64,000 bases of DNA from contig CM028898.1 in assembly GCA_016801885.1 (NCBI GenBank), positions 8,514,177-8,578,176 on the forward strand, written 5' to 3'. Below are positions 40,100 to 53,061 of the stretch, piece by piece (position 1 is the first letter of the stretch; the number at the start of each line of letters is the position of its first letter). The position numbers and the translations under genes are program-made. Under the pieces are notes generated by a model, which saw nothing but the letters and a program-made list of their open reading frames with translations, had not been told where the DNA came from and did no database searches. The DNA comes from Toxotes chatareus (taxonomy: Eukaryota; Chordata; Actinopteri; Toxotidae).

Positions 40100-41260
40100 A
40101 TGCCGCTCGGACTCTATTGAGGTTTATTTAAATCTCTTGAACGCAGCCTTCCAGCTTTCCTCTGCTCGCCACGCCAGTGCGCCTGCGCTCTGCTGACACT
40201 CACAGTAATCCGCTGTTAGGAGGAGATTGCATCCCCGTCCACTGCGCTCAGGCTATCAGCGAGGGAGAATTAAAGCCCGTGGAAGAATATATAACGGGGA
40301 AACGGGAGAATATGGACACGGAACGGGAGCATAACACACCCAAATGGAGCCATTAAATACAGGCTTTCTGGGATGGAGCAGTTTTACTCTCTGATCAGTC
40401 TTAAATCCAAAGCGACAGCGGGACTGGAGCGAGGATGTCTCCTAATCTAAAACAACAAGGCTCAACATCTACAGCACAAACGCTGGAAATATGAGACGAA
40501 CGCATGAAGGGGGAATGAACCCGGCGGAAGACGGTGACATTTGCGATTGAGTGCTCCTTCCTGGATGAGACCTCCGCGGCTATTTCCACGTTCCCTAAAC
40601 CTGGATGTCGCCTTCTGCACGGTACTCTCCCTGGCCTCTGTATCGCTATGTGGAAACGGACACAGACCACCTTTTTTTTAAATTACTGATACAAGTAACG
40701 CTGTGTAATGCTGTTAATAGGCTAAATTGAAAGCCCCATATGCGCGTTTGTTATCAGTAATTAATTAGCGTACAACATTCGCTGAACCTGAAAAGCTAAA
40801 CTACATATTTAAGGCCATGTGATCCCTGCGTTGGTGCCATGATAGTCAGCTAATACTAAATGTAAATTAAAGCGAAAACAAATAAATAGCTGTCCTTAGA
40901 CTCCAGCCCCGGGGTTATTTACCAGCTATCGATACTCATCAAGATGCATGCAAATGTAGTTTCTCCTCCTTGACAGAGAAGCTGGAACGATACTTGTTTT
41001 CCTTCAGCTGCTTCGTCTGCAGAGACTTGTCATGACAGGCTGGCTAGTCCACATAAATCTAAGCGCAAGTTGATGAACTAGACTGGGCGGCCTCGGCGGT
41101 GGGATCAGACAGAAATTAAGCTGTGTCTTTCAGACAGCGGAAACTGGGATCATCTGCCGCCCTTGTGCTGGCAGAGCACCGCAGCCCGAAACGGAACATT
41201 CCTGTCGGGTATTCTGTCGGAGAACCTGAAGCTGGGCTGTGAACATTTTCCTGAAGCTGG
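40100..41260 (+). promoter_or_regulatory. Second CpG-elevated region; possible alternative capn15 promoter
   Basis: CpGs are moderately frequent from about 40.1 to 40.68 kb and again at about 41.08-41.22 kb, within the first capn15 intron and 1.2-2.3 kb upstream of the 42433 exon. I cannot settle on a donor site; ctgcacg followed by gtactc near 40620 is weak. It may hold an alternative first exon or an enhancer. Confidence 0.25.
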
Positions 41261-42432
41261 ACAGTTGGAGTTTAAAGAGCAGCTCCTTCAAAACTCTACC
41301 CGTCAACACCTCCCCATATCCGGGTTTTCTTCAGGTTAACTTCTGGAGTTCACGTGAAGGTGTTCTGTTATTTATGTTGAAATCCAAAATTCTGCAAACA
41401 CCAGACGTGGCCTCATCTCATCTCTGGAAAACAAAACCCTTCCCAGGGGTTTCAGACATGAAGTTTTGTCCGGTCGGAGAAGTGCAGACGGGGTGTTTTA
41501 CTGGTTAACCTCCACAGCAGCTGTTAGTCAGACTGGATGTCTGAAAGATGAGACTTGGATGTTAGCATACTTGTAGGTTTGCCAGCACCCTTACAAGCAA
41601 ATACGCTGCATTGATTTTTTTTTTTTTTTCCATTGCCCACATTGTAAATAACTCTGTGAACATATTTTGTGTGACTTTTATTCGAGCAAGTTCCATGCCA
41701 CTATTGATCAGTATCAGCTGTCTTTACGGACCTAAATGTCCTGGATGGGCTCTTTCTGACCCTGCCCCAACCCAGCTTCTTGAACCATACATCACAGGTG
41801 TACTTTATGGCTGCTGAGATGCTGAAGGACAGTGGACACATTTACTTCTGTGCACACCTTCTCCTGCTTTTGCCGAGCTTCTGAGCATGTGCAAAGGAAA
41901 AAGGAACCAGGCATGAGACTGCACAGACTAGGGAGATGTGTCAGAGGGAACGCAGGAGGAATTATGAGTGGCACTGTGGAAGACATGGTGCAGAGTGCTG
42001 CTGGTTTAAAGTCTGCAAGAGACAGAATTACATGCCTTTGCTGTGAGAAAATTGTATTTTCTCCTCTCTGAGACCAACTGCTGAATTGGAATCAGCGCTC
42101 CACGCATCAAATAATTATTTGAATTGAGAACTTCTTCCCCCGTGCGCTGTAGGAAACCCACCCTGATCAGCATACTTGGCCACCTGCAGGTTGCACTCAT
42201 TTTTTGAATATACTTATCTTTGATTCTCTGTAGCAGTTCTTTTGTTTTTACTCTCGCCCTCAGAGTGCTTTTGCAGGAGATAATTATTCCTTTTTGAAAC
42301 CGAAACTTGTTAATGAAAGTTTACAGCAAATAGAAACACATGATAAGGCTTGCTGGTGTGGTCCAAACAAACCCTATAGTATCTTCCTGATCAGTGTGTC
42401 TCACAAAGGAAACAAATAGACCTCTCTCTCAG

Positions 42433-42647
42433 AGCGCATCCAGAGACTAGTTTCCTGTTGCTGCGGTGATGGGGAGCTCAGCCTCGTCTCTCACTGCAGA
42501 GACAGAGTCCGACCATGGCTTCCGCAGCACCCCCTACCCATCGTCACCCCCAGTGGGCTGGCTCAGAAACAGCCACAGCAGCCCAGTGTGGGGTACCACC
42601 TTCATCACACGTCAGCAGCAGCACCCGCTGCCTCATCGAGAGCGCAG
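42433..42647 (+). CDS. capn15: capn15 upstream coding exon (N-terminal extension; coding from ATG 42469)
   Basis: Predicted exon with a pyrimidine-rich acceptor (cctctctctcag) and a strong donor (gtaaga). An in-frame TAG lies 21 bases before the ATG, so ATG 42469 is the first start in its frame. Its context (G at -3, G at +4) is strong. The exon encodes 59 codons plus two bases (AG). It joins in frame to the zinc-finger exon at 53062, whose 22 bases before the usual ATG stay open (S-H-S-H-S-P-G-S). The product starts MGSSASSLTAETESDHGF and is rich in Ser, Pro and Gln. It matches no domain I know. Gly2 and Ser6 fit the M-G-x-x-x-S/T N-myristoylation pattern. I infer that it belongs to capn15 from strand, position and phase; the human protein I remember starts at the equivalent of the next exon's ATG. 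It could instead be an alternative first coding exon used in only some transcripts. Confidence 0.7.
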
Positions 42648-44414
42648 GTAAGACTGTCTAACCAGCCGGGTTGCCAACACATCTCTCAGTTGAGTGCACC
42701 TCAGCCAGGACTGGCCTGGCTTGGCTGGTTGTTGGGGAAGTCGCAGGAAGAATCAGCAGTGGGGTTGTGTTACACGGGAGTGCTATCATTTAAAGCCGTG
42801 AGCGTAAACTTAAAAACTGGCAGTATTTTGAGGCTTCTCTGATGTTGTCTTTGGCTTCAGCATTTGGGTGATTTGAAGTTTGTGTTCATCAATGTTGTTT
42901 ATTTGAGACACTTACTACTTCGCAGACTTTTGGAAACGCTTACCGAGGATTCGGTAACCTCGCAGCTATGGATCCATTCCTCTGTTTCATCGAAGCTTAT
43001 CTAATCAGAGCCTACATTTTGATGTTTTTCTATGATGCACCCAAAATCTCGCTAAGCCGGATTTGTAAACCAAATTCCCAGCCTATTGGTTCCTCCAAGC
43101 ACAGCTGCACAGTACTTGCTGCAATTTTGTCAGTGCTGAGTGGATTGCCTGGACAGATAGATTGACCTGACCTCTGTGAGCCCAATGAAAAGCAGCCCAA
43201 GGGTAATTAGAAGATGAGTTTTGCTGTGATGCTTTTTATCTTTAGCTTTGATTCAATCTCATTAATTTTGAAAATGATTAAAAACCAGAGTGCATTCTCT
43301 TAGTGTGCATTTTGTAAGTTTGGCTGCACTGTGGTGTTTGGTGTGTGGTGCATTTTTTTTAGTCATGCAACACTCACATCTATTGCCCACTGACAGAAAA
43401 CTTGACTGTGAACAGAGGCTCCTTAGTTTGATTGTCTGAAATTGTTTGGGGTTTTCAGACCATTAAGTGTAGCAGCTGTATAATTGGGCAAGATTTATAT
43501 CTACCAGGGCAAACTATTTGTGGAAGAGATGTGCTATTCATGTACACCATGTTTGTCAGTGTTGACTGCATGAAAAAAAAAAATCAGTTACTATATCTAC
43601 AAGACTGTGCTGCAATAATTCATTGTTCCAGTCATTGCATTCTGAATCCCTGTCAACATTGAAAAAGGCATCTCAGCAGTTTGTAAGACGCTCAGTTTGA
43701 ATGTGCGTTTCATCCAGCAGCTTTGACTGACTTTTTATTCTAAAAGATGATCTTCTCAATCACCCTCTCACACTTAAACTTGTTTATAAGTGTTTCCAGT
43801 TTTCCTTCGGCTTTTTGGGTCATGCGTCCCGGAACAAGAACAGGCAGTTGATATCGACCACTTGTAGTATATTGGAAGTTGTTGCTGAGTCACTCAGGGC
43901 ATCATGGTCCGGTTGTTAGTTATTGATTTTCAGAGGGCCCGATCACATTTCCCCACAATGGATGTCATTATTTATTTAGCATCAGTCTCCACTTGGGCTT
44001 TCATCTTTCTTGATTCCTGCCTGCTGCTGTCAATGCTTTCCTTGCAGTTGCTCTACATTTAACAGTTAAGGCTGTCATGGTTTCCACTGCGTAGTCTTCT
44101 AAGAGTTTGAAAACATAGACAGGGGCTGGTTTCAGTTTATGCTTAAACACACTCCATGCATGAGCAAAACTCAGGTGTAGCTCATTACCATCAGGGTGGT
44201 TTTGCATCATATAATTAACTTGTTTTTTTATTTTATTTTAATTATTTTATTAAACAGACCCATTGCATTCGTGTCATCTCGGTAGCAACAAGCCTCTGCC
44301 CTCATCACCAATCAGACTACACCCTCAGTCAGCTGAGCACATAAACACATTCATACATGCACAAATGAACAGTACACACCATTTCTGTCTACCGCTGCAA
44401 GGCAGAGAGGGACA

Positions 44415-44440
44415 TACACACACACACACACACACACACT
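44415..44440. repeat. (CA)13 microsatellite
   Basis: A short pure ca run in the capn15 intron between 42648 and 53061. Confidence 0.9.
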
Positions 44441-47400
44441 CTGATGTTTTAGAAAGACTGTGTAGCAGCACTTGGAACATGCCCTCTTATCTACCCCCAC
44501 TCCCTCTCTCTCTCATACACACACTCACTCACAGTCTTATGCACATAGACACACTGCTGTGTGAGCCTAACAGCGTTAGGCAAGCTTTGCTGAGCTGTGA
44601 CAGAGCATGAAATATAGAAACAACAGAACACTATGAGCTGAGCTTAACTTCAGCCATCCTCGTACAGTTTATTCTCTGATATATCGTCCTGCAAAACCTA
44701 TTTTTCCCCTTGTTTTTCTGAGCTCGCAGACCACAAGAACACTCTTGTCCTTGGGTACTTCCAATTTGTTTTCATCCAGCAGTGACCCACTGACTTTGGG
44801 AAGTGTTTGTGTGCATTGAATCAGTACTTCAACTGTGAAGGTTCACTCAAAATAATAAAAACAAACCCTCTGAAGACAAAAGATCTGCAACAGAGGTGTA
44901 GTTATTGGAGCCGCCATGTCTCGTACCTTTGGAATTTCAGTCTTTTCTCCATTTTTAATTAATAGCAGCACAACACAGTTTAAATGCTGTTATTGTTTCA
45001 GGTGTTTCATTTCATCTCTGCCCCATACTGCTAGTATGTTACGTTACGCATGGCCTTGGGAGTCCTGAGCCATTAAAGTCAGTGTCAGCTCTCTCCGGAG
45101 TCAATACCAGTGTCTCTACAGTCCCCAGCTTGATGGATGATGGCGTTTATTCCAGCCCCATTCCACTTGCTCTCCTCCCTTTAATTGGATTAAAATGGGT
45201 CCGCTTGGATTCGACTAGCACGGTCACTGGCTGTGTTTATGTCTGAATTATTTCAGCGCGCTATTGCTGTCGCCTGTCTGATAAAGACAGGGCCGCGTCA
45301 GGACAGTCCCCAAGCCTTCAGAATAAAGTTGGCATGCAGGCTTTGTCTCACAGTCTGGCTTTCTTTGGAAAACAGAGGATTCATGCGGCAAGAAAAAAAT
45401 AGCCTATTGGCACTGCGACTGACATGGTTCCAGATTCCCCACTCTTGTTGCCATGGAAATGTGTAGCATATGTTCAGTAACCTAATTTCATTGGGTCCTA
45501 GATAAGACCACACATGGCAACCTGGCAGCCTCAAACACAGAAAGAAGCCTGTGCTGGCAAATTGCACCTCTGGAAGAATACCATATAACCTGCTAATTAC
45601 TCATGTCAGTGTTTAGTGACGTCAGATAGAAGCCATCGAGCCAAAGCAGCCTCATGGCAAGTGTTATTCACTGGTTTGCCTTTGAGGGTTAAATCTGCGT
45701 CATGGTAACAACAGGTAAAGTTCTACTTCGTTCTGCCTGTCTGAGAAGTTCCCCCTTCGGCTGAAGGCAGCGTTGTGTCAGCAGTACGCCTGCCCTCCAG
45801 ATTTGGGTTCCGGCAGGAACTTGAGATTAGCACAGCGGCAGAAGCAGCACCGTGCCCCTGCCATCTCTTCCCCTTCTTCCTCCCTGATTCTGGAACTTCC
45901 TGCCAGCTTCCTGCCTCTTCTCACTTTGCTCCACGCCACTGATGTCTGCTGAAACCCAGTCAGACAGTTTCCTCTGTTTAAAGATTCAAATGTCTGAAGC
46001 TGTCTCCACCGCTGACAGTTGCACTCACCAAAAATGAGCACTGGTTGTGAAATATTCACTGAGGGCATAGCTAGAGGTCAGAAGCTACTGGTTTCTTTTC
46101 CCCTTTCTTGACCAGTATTTGCATTCTCTCTTATTCAGAAGAAATGAGTTCACATCTTGTTAGTAGGTCTTTGTTGTGAGGCCTTGAACACATGGTGTGT
46201 GTGATCATCTGGGTCAGTCTTACATAAAAACCACAACAACATAGAAACAACAGCCTTTACACCAGCACACACATCATGTATAAACAGCACCACACCCTTC
46301 TTGTAATGTTCCATTTTATGAAAGGGGAACATTTATTCAGTTTTTCTTTTTTTTGCTCTTAGTGTATAGCCTCAGCAGTGCTCACTGGAGGAATGTCTCA
46401 TCCAAAGGGAACTTTTATCTAATTTGCTCCGTCAGTGCTATAACATTTAATAAACCTATTCTCCTTCATGCGCCGTCTCAAGAAGTCTCTCGTCTCATAA
46501 AAAAAAAAAGTGTCCTGCTTCAAAGTCACTTCATCAGAACTTCCCCAGTTATCGTGTTGTGTTGTCCCTTATGACTAAGGCTTCACTGACACCAGTCCCT
46601 TGTACCACGTCACCACGCCTCAGAGTGTCAAAGGAGAAACTCTTTATCTGCTGTTAAAGTTTGGGCTCTAGATACTCGTCTCAGATAATTTGTAAGTCAG
46701 TGGCTCAGTTTCATAATGTTTGTTGTAACGAATGAATTGCAGAGACCTCTCAGCGCTGATTAATGAGTCATATTCATCATTCCATGGTATATTAGCTGGC
46801 AGGTAGAGAGGAGGCTCTTACAGTTAATCTGACCCTGACTCATCAGCTCATCTGAAAGACACGGAGGAATGTTTGCTAGGAGGAAATTGCTTTAAAAAGA
46901 AAAGGTTGCTCTGATCTCGCAGGCAAGAGAAATCCCATAATGAAGTGATAAACAAAACTTTTCCAGTAAAACTGCTGCAGATAGACCTGCACTCATTACT
47001 TAAAGGGGTGAAATAAATTCTCATTCGCTTTTCTCAAGTGCGGTAAAGAATGTGCGAAAGTGCTGATCTAATCCCTGTCACCGGGGTTTTCTGGGTGTGT
47101 TCAGATGCAACAGAATGTTTCAACATTCATTATCTGCTTTTATAGCTTGTCTGATCCAAGGACATATTGGCTTCTGATAAGTCTCATATTCAATAACAAG
47201 CTCTGCTCTATTAAACAAGAGTCGCTGCTCAGTTGGCATTATTGCTCTGGCTGCCAGCGATGTTTGCATGGAAGAAGTGAAGGACAACAAAAAGCACAAG
47301 CAGTAATGCCAGCTCTCTGGAAAATGTGTGTACTTATGAAAATCAATCCCCGCATCTCTATCACTTCTAAGGTTGCAGCTATTAAACAGATCCATTGATC

Positions 47401-49798
47401 CATTGTCCAGGGCACAACTGCCATGACATTTTTCTAACAAACATTTTATAAGCTCCATGTCTACATCTCCAGTTCTTCTCCCTGTGTTCAAACAAAACTG
47501 CGCCTGTAAATATTTATCGCAAGAGTGACTCATTTTATTTGAGTGTGTTTGTGTGTGGAGGAGGGGCTACATCTGGAGTGAGTTCAACACAGTCAGGCTA
47601 CCTACAGTTATCCAGCCTCACACAGCCTATTTGTACTCTCAGGCGGCTGATGTCCTAAAGCTGTTTGTCAGGAAATTCAAATGACCCAGGCGAATGTTTA
47701 CATTACAAGAGGTGAGGTCTGCAGCAAACGACAAATCAAAATGCACTATCAACAGTTCAAGTGTAGCATATTTAATATAAGATTAGATGTAGCTGTTAAT
47801 TCATGTGGGGGAATGAGTTTTGTAGGTATAATAAGTTGAAATGGAAAAACCACTGACTAAGAGAGTATAACACAAAACTGAAATCTTAAGAGGTAACAAT
47901 AGAAAATAGCAAAATTATTTAAAATGATAAAAGCAGTTATAATGTAATATAGGCCTTGATACCTTATGCAAACATTAATCTACCAATGAATTTAAGTGCA
48001 TTACAAAATACTGTAAAGGTAACACTGAGGCTAGCAGGGATTACTGAATGGAAAATGTGTTTTGCAGCTTTAGTGTGAGGGCAAGATAGTATGGTCCTGA
48101 TTATTTGCAGTATTGATTATTCTATTGACAATTCATTAGGCTCAATTGACCCCATGAGAATGTTTTAAACCTTCAACCTGCAGACCAAGCTGAAAATTTA
48201 AATGCTCAAATTTTCTCATAATCAACAATCATCTGTTTTAATTTGAAAAAAACAAGAGCATTTAATGAATTGGTTCATTTGTGCTATTTAAGATGGCCTT
48301 TTAAATATAATACAGTTATCATCTAAGCTTTGGAGTCTTAATTTTTTAACTTGTAGACATCAGTTTTCATATTGGTAATAATTCTTAGATTTTTTAGACA
48401 GCATATTTTCTTACAGTAATTATCGGCTGTCTGCAGGCTGTGTCTACGCAGCAGCTGCAGTTCCCTTTCAAAGATACATGTAAAGTCTTCTGACAAGCTT
48501 GACCCAGCACTGTGTGGATCGGGTACATTATTAATTAGGAGCAACCCCCATACAGGCAAGTTCACTTCACCACATCCAGCGACTGTTGAGCTTAGTTAGC
48601 TTAGTTTAATTTATTAGGAAAGTACTTTTAATCATACAAGTACACACACCTTGTGGTTACCTGGGGGTTTAGCTTGCAGCTCATTTGTCTTGGCATGTTC
48701 TGTATGTGGCTTTCAGCAGTAGCTACACACTCCAACTGTCATGTGTACCAGCATCTAGTTACAGGTCTGCCAGATATGGTCTCATACCAGGAAGTTAACC
48801 TTGTGTTTTGCGCATTTTTACAGCACTGCTAGTCACAAGACAAACTGTCAAGGAAACCCTGCGTGGCGCTGTGCGCTGACTGACTGTCCATCTGTTATAT
48901 GTCTGAAGTGCTGCCTGACTCCTTTCATGTTTTACCTTAAGTCTAATTCTGGGATTTATTTATTAGACTGCCAATTCAGTGTCTGAGTTGTTGATGTTAA
49001 GTTATAGTAAGACCTTTTTGTCCCAAGAACGTTTGATTTTCTTTCTTTATTAGTTGAATGTGATGGTTGAAGCAGTTTAGTGTTATCACCATGTTTAATC
49101 ACCACGGAAAAGGATTGTCATGATAACAGCCAGTTTCCTGGTGATACTTGTTGAATGACTGAAGCAGAAACTCTCTGCCCCCAATGGCCAAGGATGGTAC
49201 CACACCTTCTCCTAAGGCCCTGGGCTCAGGGCCAACCTTGGAAAGGCAGTGCTAATGACTGTCGCACAAAGGCCAAATGTCTCACAGCGAGACAGGGAGA
49301 AGCTGGCGAGACTCGGCTCACTTGATCTCCTAACGGAGTTCAGTATGTGGAGTGTATCCAAGTAGCCAGCCATAGGTGGCCTACACAGTGTCAGCAGTGC
49401 TTCTGTAGCTTTACCTTAGCCTTAGCATTCCTCACAGCCTCACTGACTCATCTTACATCCAGGACTGTCTACATTCTTTATCTCTTTACTCTGTCGGCCT
49501 CTGTAAAGGTCCCTTTTTTCTCTAACCCGAAGACTTCCTTGAAGAAATCTCAGATGAGGCAGTTCATTTAACTTTTTCCCATTACCGTGATGTTTCCGGT
49601 TTTCTCGCAAACGTTTTAGCGTTTTAGATCTCACACTGCTTCTAATAGTCTGCTGAAGTGCTCTATGATTGTCTTACACCCAGCGAAGCATTGAAAAATT
49701 GGCCAGGGGTCATTGATTTTCTCATTTAAGTGAATTTAGACTAGGAGCAGGTACTTTATGAGCTGCATTGAGGACGTCACTGCTAAAAGGTGGTGAGC

Positions 49799-49865
49799 TC
49801 TCTCTCTTTCTCTCTCGCTTGCACTCTCTCTCTCTCTCTCTCGCTTGCTCTCTCTCTCTCTCGCT
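49799..49865. repeat. (CT)n tract with cgct interruptions
   Basis: A pyrimidine-rich run with regularly spaced tcgctt/tcgctc interruptions in the same capn15 intron. Confidence 0.85.
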
Positions 49866-50517
49866 CGCCACTGTAAGCTGTTGGCTTGCTGCCCAGGTCT
49901 GCGACACTGAGGAACTGTAGGAGCTGAAGTGGGCACTTTTAGAGCAGCTCCACTGAACACAGGGCCAAGGACAAAAGGTGTGTGCGTTTATGTGTGTTTG
50001 TGCACAGTCCTGTGAATGAGTGGAGCATGTAGACGGAAAGCATCCTTTTAAGCAGGGTCCAGAGATCACAGGCAATAGTGGTCCGTCCTCTGCTGCAGGA
50101 ATGCACTGCCCATACAAAGGTGTGTGTGTGTGCGTGTATGTGTGTACTCGTTATGCAGTCACAATGCATCCTTTTAATTGAGGGTTAGGATTGTGGTTGT
50201 ACTTGTTTGTCATGTTTTACTTTCATTTGATGGGTGTAATGCTTACAGCAGATAATAATGAAATAATTAAGCTTGATATTAAAAATTCCTTGAGAGGCTG
50301 ATCATTTGGATGAAAAGCTCTTGCAACGGCCGCTGCAAACAGAAACATAATGAATTTGCAATCCCTGTGCTCCAGCGAGAACCAAATCAATTGCTTTGAC
50401 AAACTCTCCATGTGGCTGACACCGTGACTTTGCTCTCTCACTGGAGATGAAAGAGGCCTGACAGTTATGAAAATGGCCACAGGCAAGAACCTGTCATCAA
50501 ACATGAGGTGTTGACAC

Positions 50518-50542
50518 TTGTTGTTGTTGTTGTTGTTGTTGT
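50518..50542. repeat. (TTG)n trinucleotide repeat
   Basis: About eight ttg units. The reverse strand is an Asn-rich frame of no biological meaning. Confidence 0.9.
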
Positions 50543-53061
50543 CGTCATTGCTGTTTGCAGGCCTTTGGAGAGCCAAGCATGGTGTGAACATGTGCCATTA
50601 ATGCTAGCATGGGGCTGCCACTTAATTCAACCACATTTAACTAAACTGCTGAGTTGTGGTCTGAGGACACAGCACAGGTTGTTTGAGGATAGATGAAATA
50701 ATTTCTGAGCCTAGTAAAGAATCATTGTAGACCAATGTTTTTGATGGGTTTTTTTCTTATTTCTTACTCACCCCCTCTATGTTAACTTCTATGGTTAAGG
50801 ACCCTTAACTTTTCATAGCTACCTGGAAGACATGGCTGATATTACTGTGGGATGAAAAACAAAGAGTTAAGTACTGATCTCTCTCTGTTTATGTGTCTTC
50901 ACAAGAAGGGTGTTTTCTTAGTGTCGCTCATTATTATCATTGGAGGGCTGAATTTCATCCTCACTCTGCTGGCTTTGGCCCAGGAAAATGAATGCAGTGC
51001 TAATGGCCTGACATAAAGAACTGGAACTTCTGCTTATATACTTCAGCTGCCCTGGGGCCGAGGACACACGCAAACTGAGGCACAAATGTTGTTAGACAAT
51101 TAACCAAGCAAATATGTTGCTGTGTATGCAAATAAATATAGATACATGCCTGCATACACACCCAGTGGAAAAGACCCACAGACACAAAGAGATGCATTAG
51201 CATCTCTCCCTGCTGTCGCTCTCCTCTTTACCTTGGGGAGGAGAGTTGACAAGAGTAACTGGGGGGGCGAGAGGTTTCCTGTAAGAGGCTCCCCTTGGTT
51301 TTGAGCACTTGCCTGGTTTGAAAGGGTTTAATGGAGTTGAACTAAGGGCAGTAAGCTTTTCTGGACACATGGTGCTGCAGTGGAGAAGAGCAAGACCTCG
51401 GGCGGCCAACCAGCAGTCACCCTTACAAGCCTCTTCTGTACTTCCTCAGTGGCATTAAAAAAAATGTCACATGGACTGTGAGGTTGTTGAGGTTTCCATG
51501 CCCTTATATGAAATCAACAAGGGAGTTATCAGAATATGTCTCTCATAGAACAATAGGCTTTTTGTCAGAGACAGTATAGATATTTTACAAACAGTCAGAA
51601 ACCACTGCTTCTCCATAAAAGCCTTTGTCAAAGCAGCCTTAAATGTTGTGTCTTCCACCAAACTATAATATAGAGGGATAAATGTGATCAGGTCCACACA
51701 CTCTGCGGTCATTCTGTGGGCATCATCTTTGCCACTTGGATCAATGTAAAAAGCATCACGGTATTCTAGCTCTTAGCACCTTGCCCTCTGCCACCCTACA
51801 GTTCCCACATTATCTTCTCTGGCGTGCTGGTGTTCACACATGAGCAGCTTGAGTGACAGTGACATTTTAATGGGCTTGTCCAGAGAGCAACCGCCCCCCC
51901 CCGCCCCCCCGCACTCTGGAGGTTTCCAACTGTGCTGCTTCCTCCCCAAAACGCCCTAATAAACCCACTATCAATAAGTTAGATTGACTGAGCTGCAGGC
52001 GCACAAAATGAACTGTACATACAAGTCAATTCAAAACAACAGACTCTTTTAGGTTATTATGTGTAAGAGGTGGAGATCAACTTAGGAGCCTGACTAGATG
52101 GATGAATTGCTCCGTTTGCGTCTGAATCTGAATTGTCTAAAACTGATTTTAGACCCGTCTCACTGTTTACACCGCCTGTTGAAGGTGTTGTTTTGGGACT
52201 GCCCCGAAATCCGGTGGTATGAACGATTTGTCATTAAAATATGCCAAACTCATAAGTGCTGCCAGAATTAATAGACCCATCCATTCAAAATTCATTTGGA
52301 AATTCATTTGGGCATGAGATTGACATGACCTTAAGTTACCCCTGTCTACCCGGCATTAACATTCACTGAATAAAAAAGGGGGCGAGAGGTGCTAATGTGA
52401 AGTGGAAGAGATCCTGTGTGTTTTTTCCACTCTAATAAGTGTCAGTCAGGAGGACTCAAGGAACTCTTGCCTTAGCATTTTAAGGCAATATCAGCCTCCT
52501 CCCCTCTCCTTTCCTCTTCTCTCCTCGCCTCACCTCGCCTCACCCCACCTCTGGCTCATCCTCTCTATGCGCTGTCTTCCCGGCTCTAATCATGTGGCCG
52601 TTGTGTATGGATTCGCTGCCCTCAGTGCCCCCAGGAGGGAGATTTGATTTTTCCCCTGCACTGGCTAATCTTTGCCTCTCACACTTTATTTTTCTTTTCT
52701 CATTCTGTCTGTCTCTCCTCCTCTTGCAGTCTCAGAGATGTTTTTGCTGTCCTCTTCTTCCTTAAAGATAATCACCCTTAGTTGACTGGAAGCATGTATT
52801 CAGTCTCTAGCTTCTAGCTTATTTCTCACATTTTCTGACCCCATCTTACTTCCATCTTTTGTTTTCCTCCTACTTTGCTCCACCGACACTTCATTCAAAC
52901 GTTGCTCAGAATAGTACTGGCTGAAATAGCTGCAGTGATGGAGCAGCAGGATGCTTAATATGCATGTATTATTGCAAAGCAATTACAGTTATATGGCAGA
53001 ATATGTTGCTGACTGATCTGACTGTTGAATGTGTTTTGACTCATTGTTTACTGTTTTCCAG

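Larger units (their letters stand above)
42648..53061 (+). other. capn15: capn15 intron between N-terminal extension and zinc-finger exons
   Basis: About 10.4 kb with CA, CT and TTG microsatellites, a C-rich run at 51891-51910, and no other supported exon. The first intron (38148-42432) and the later introns (54731-59505, 59715-61680, 61865-62838, 63063-63906) likewise contain only microsatellites, homopolymers and unique AT-rich DNA. Confidence 0.6.

Noticed and set aside
47105..47533. Overlapping open frames of 97 and 137 codons on opposite strands in a capn15 intron
   Set aside because: No family is recognised, no convincing splice signals are seen, and the composition is like the surrounding intron.
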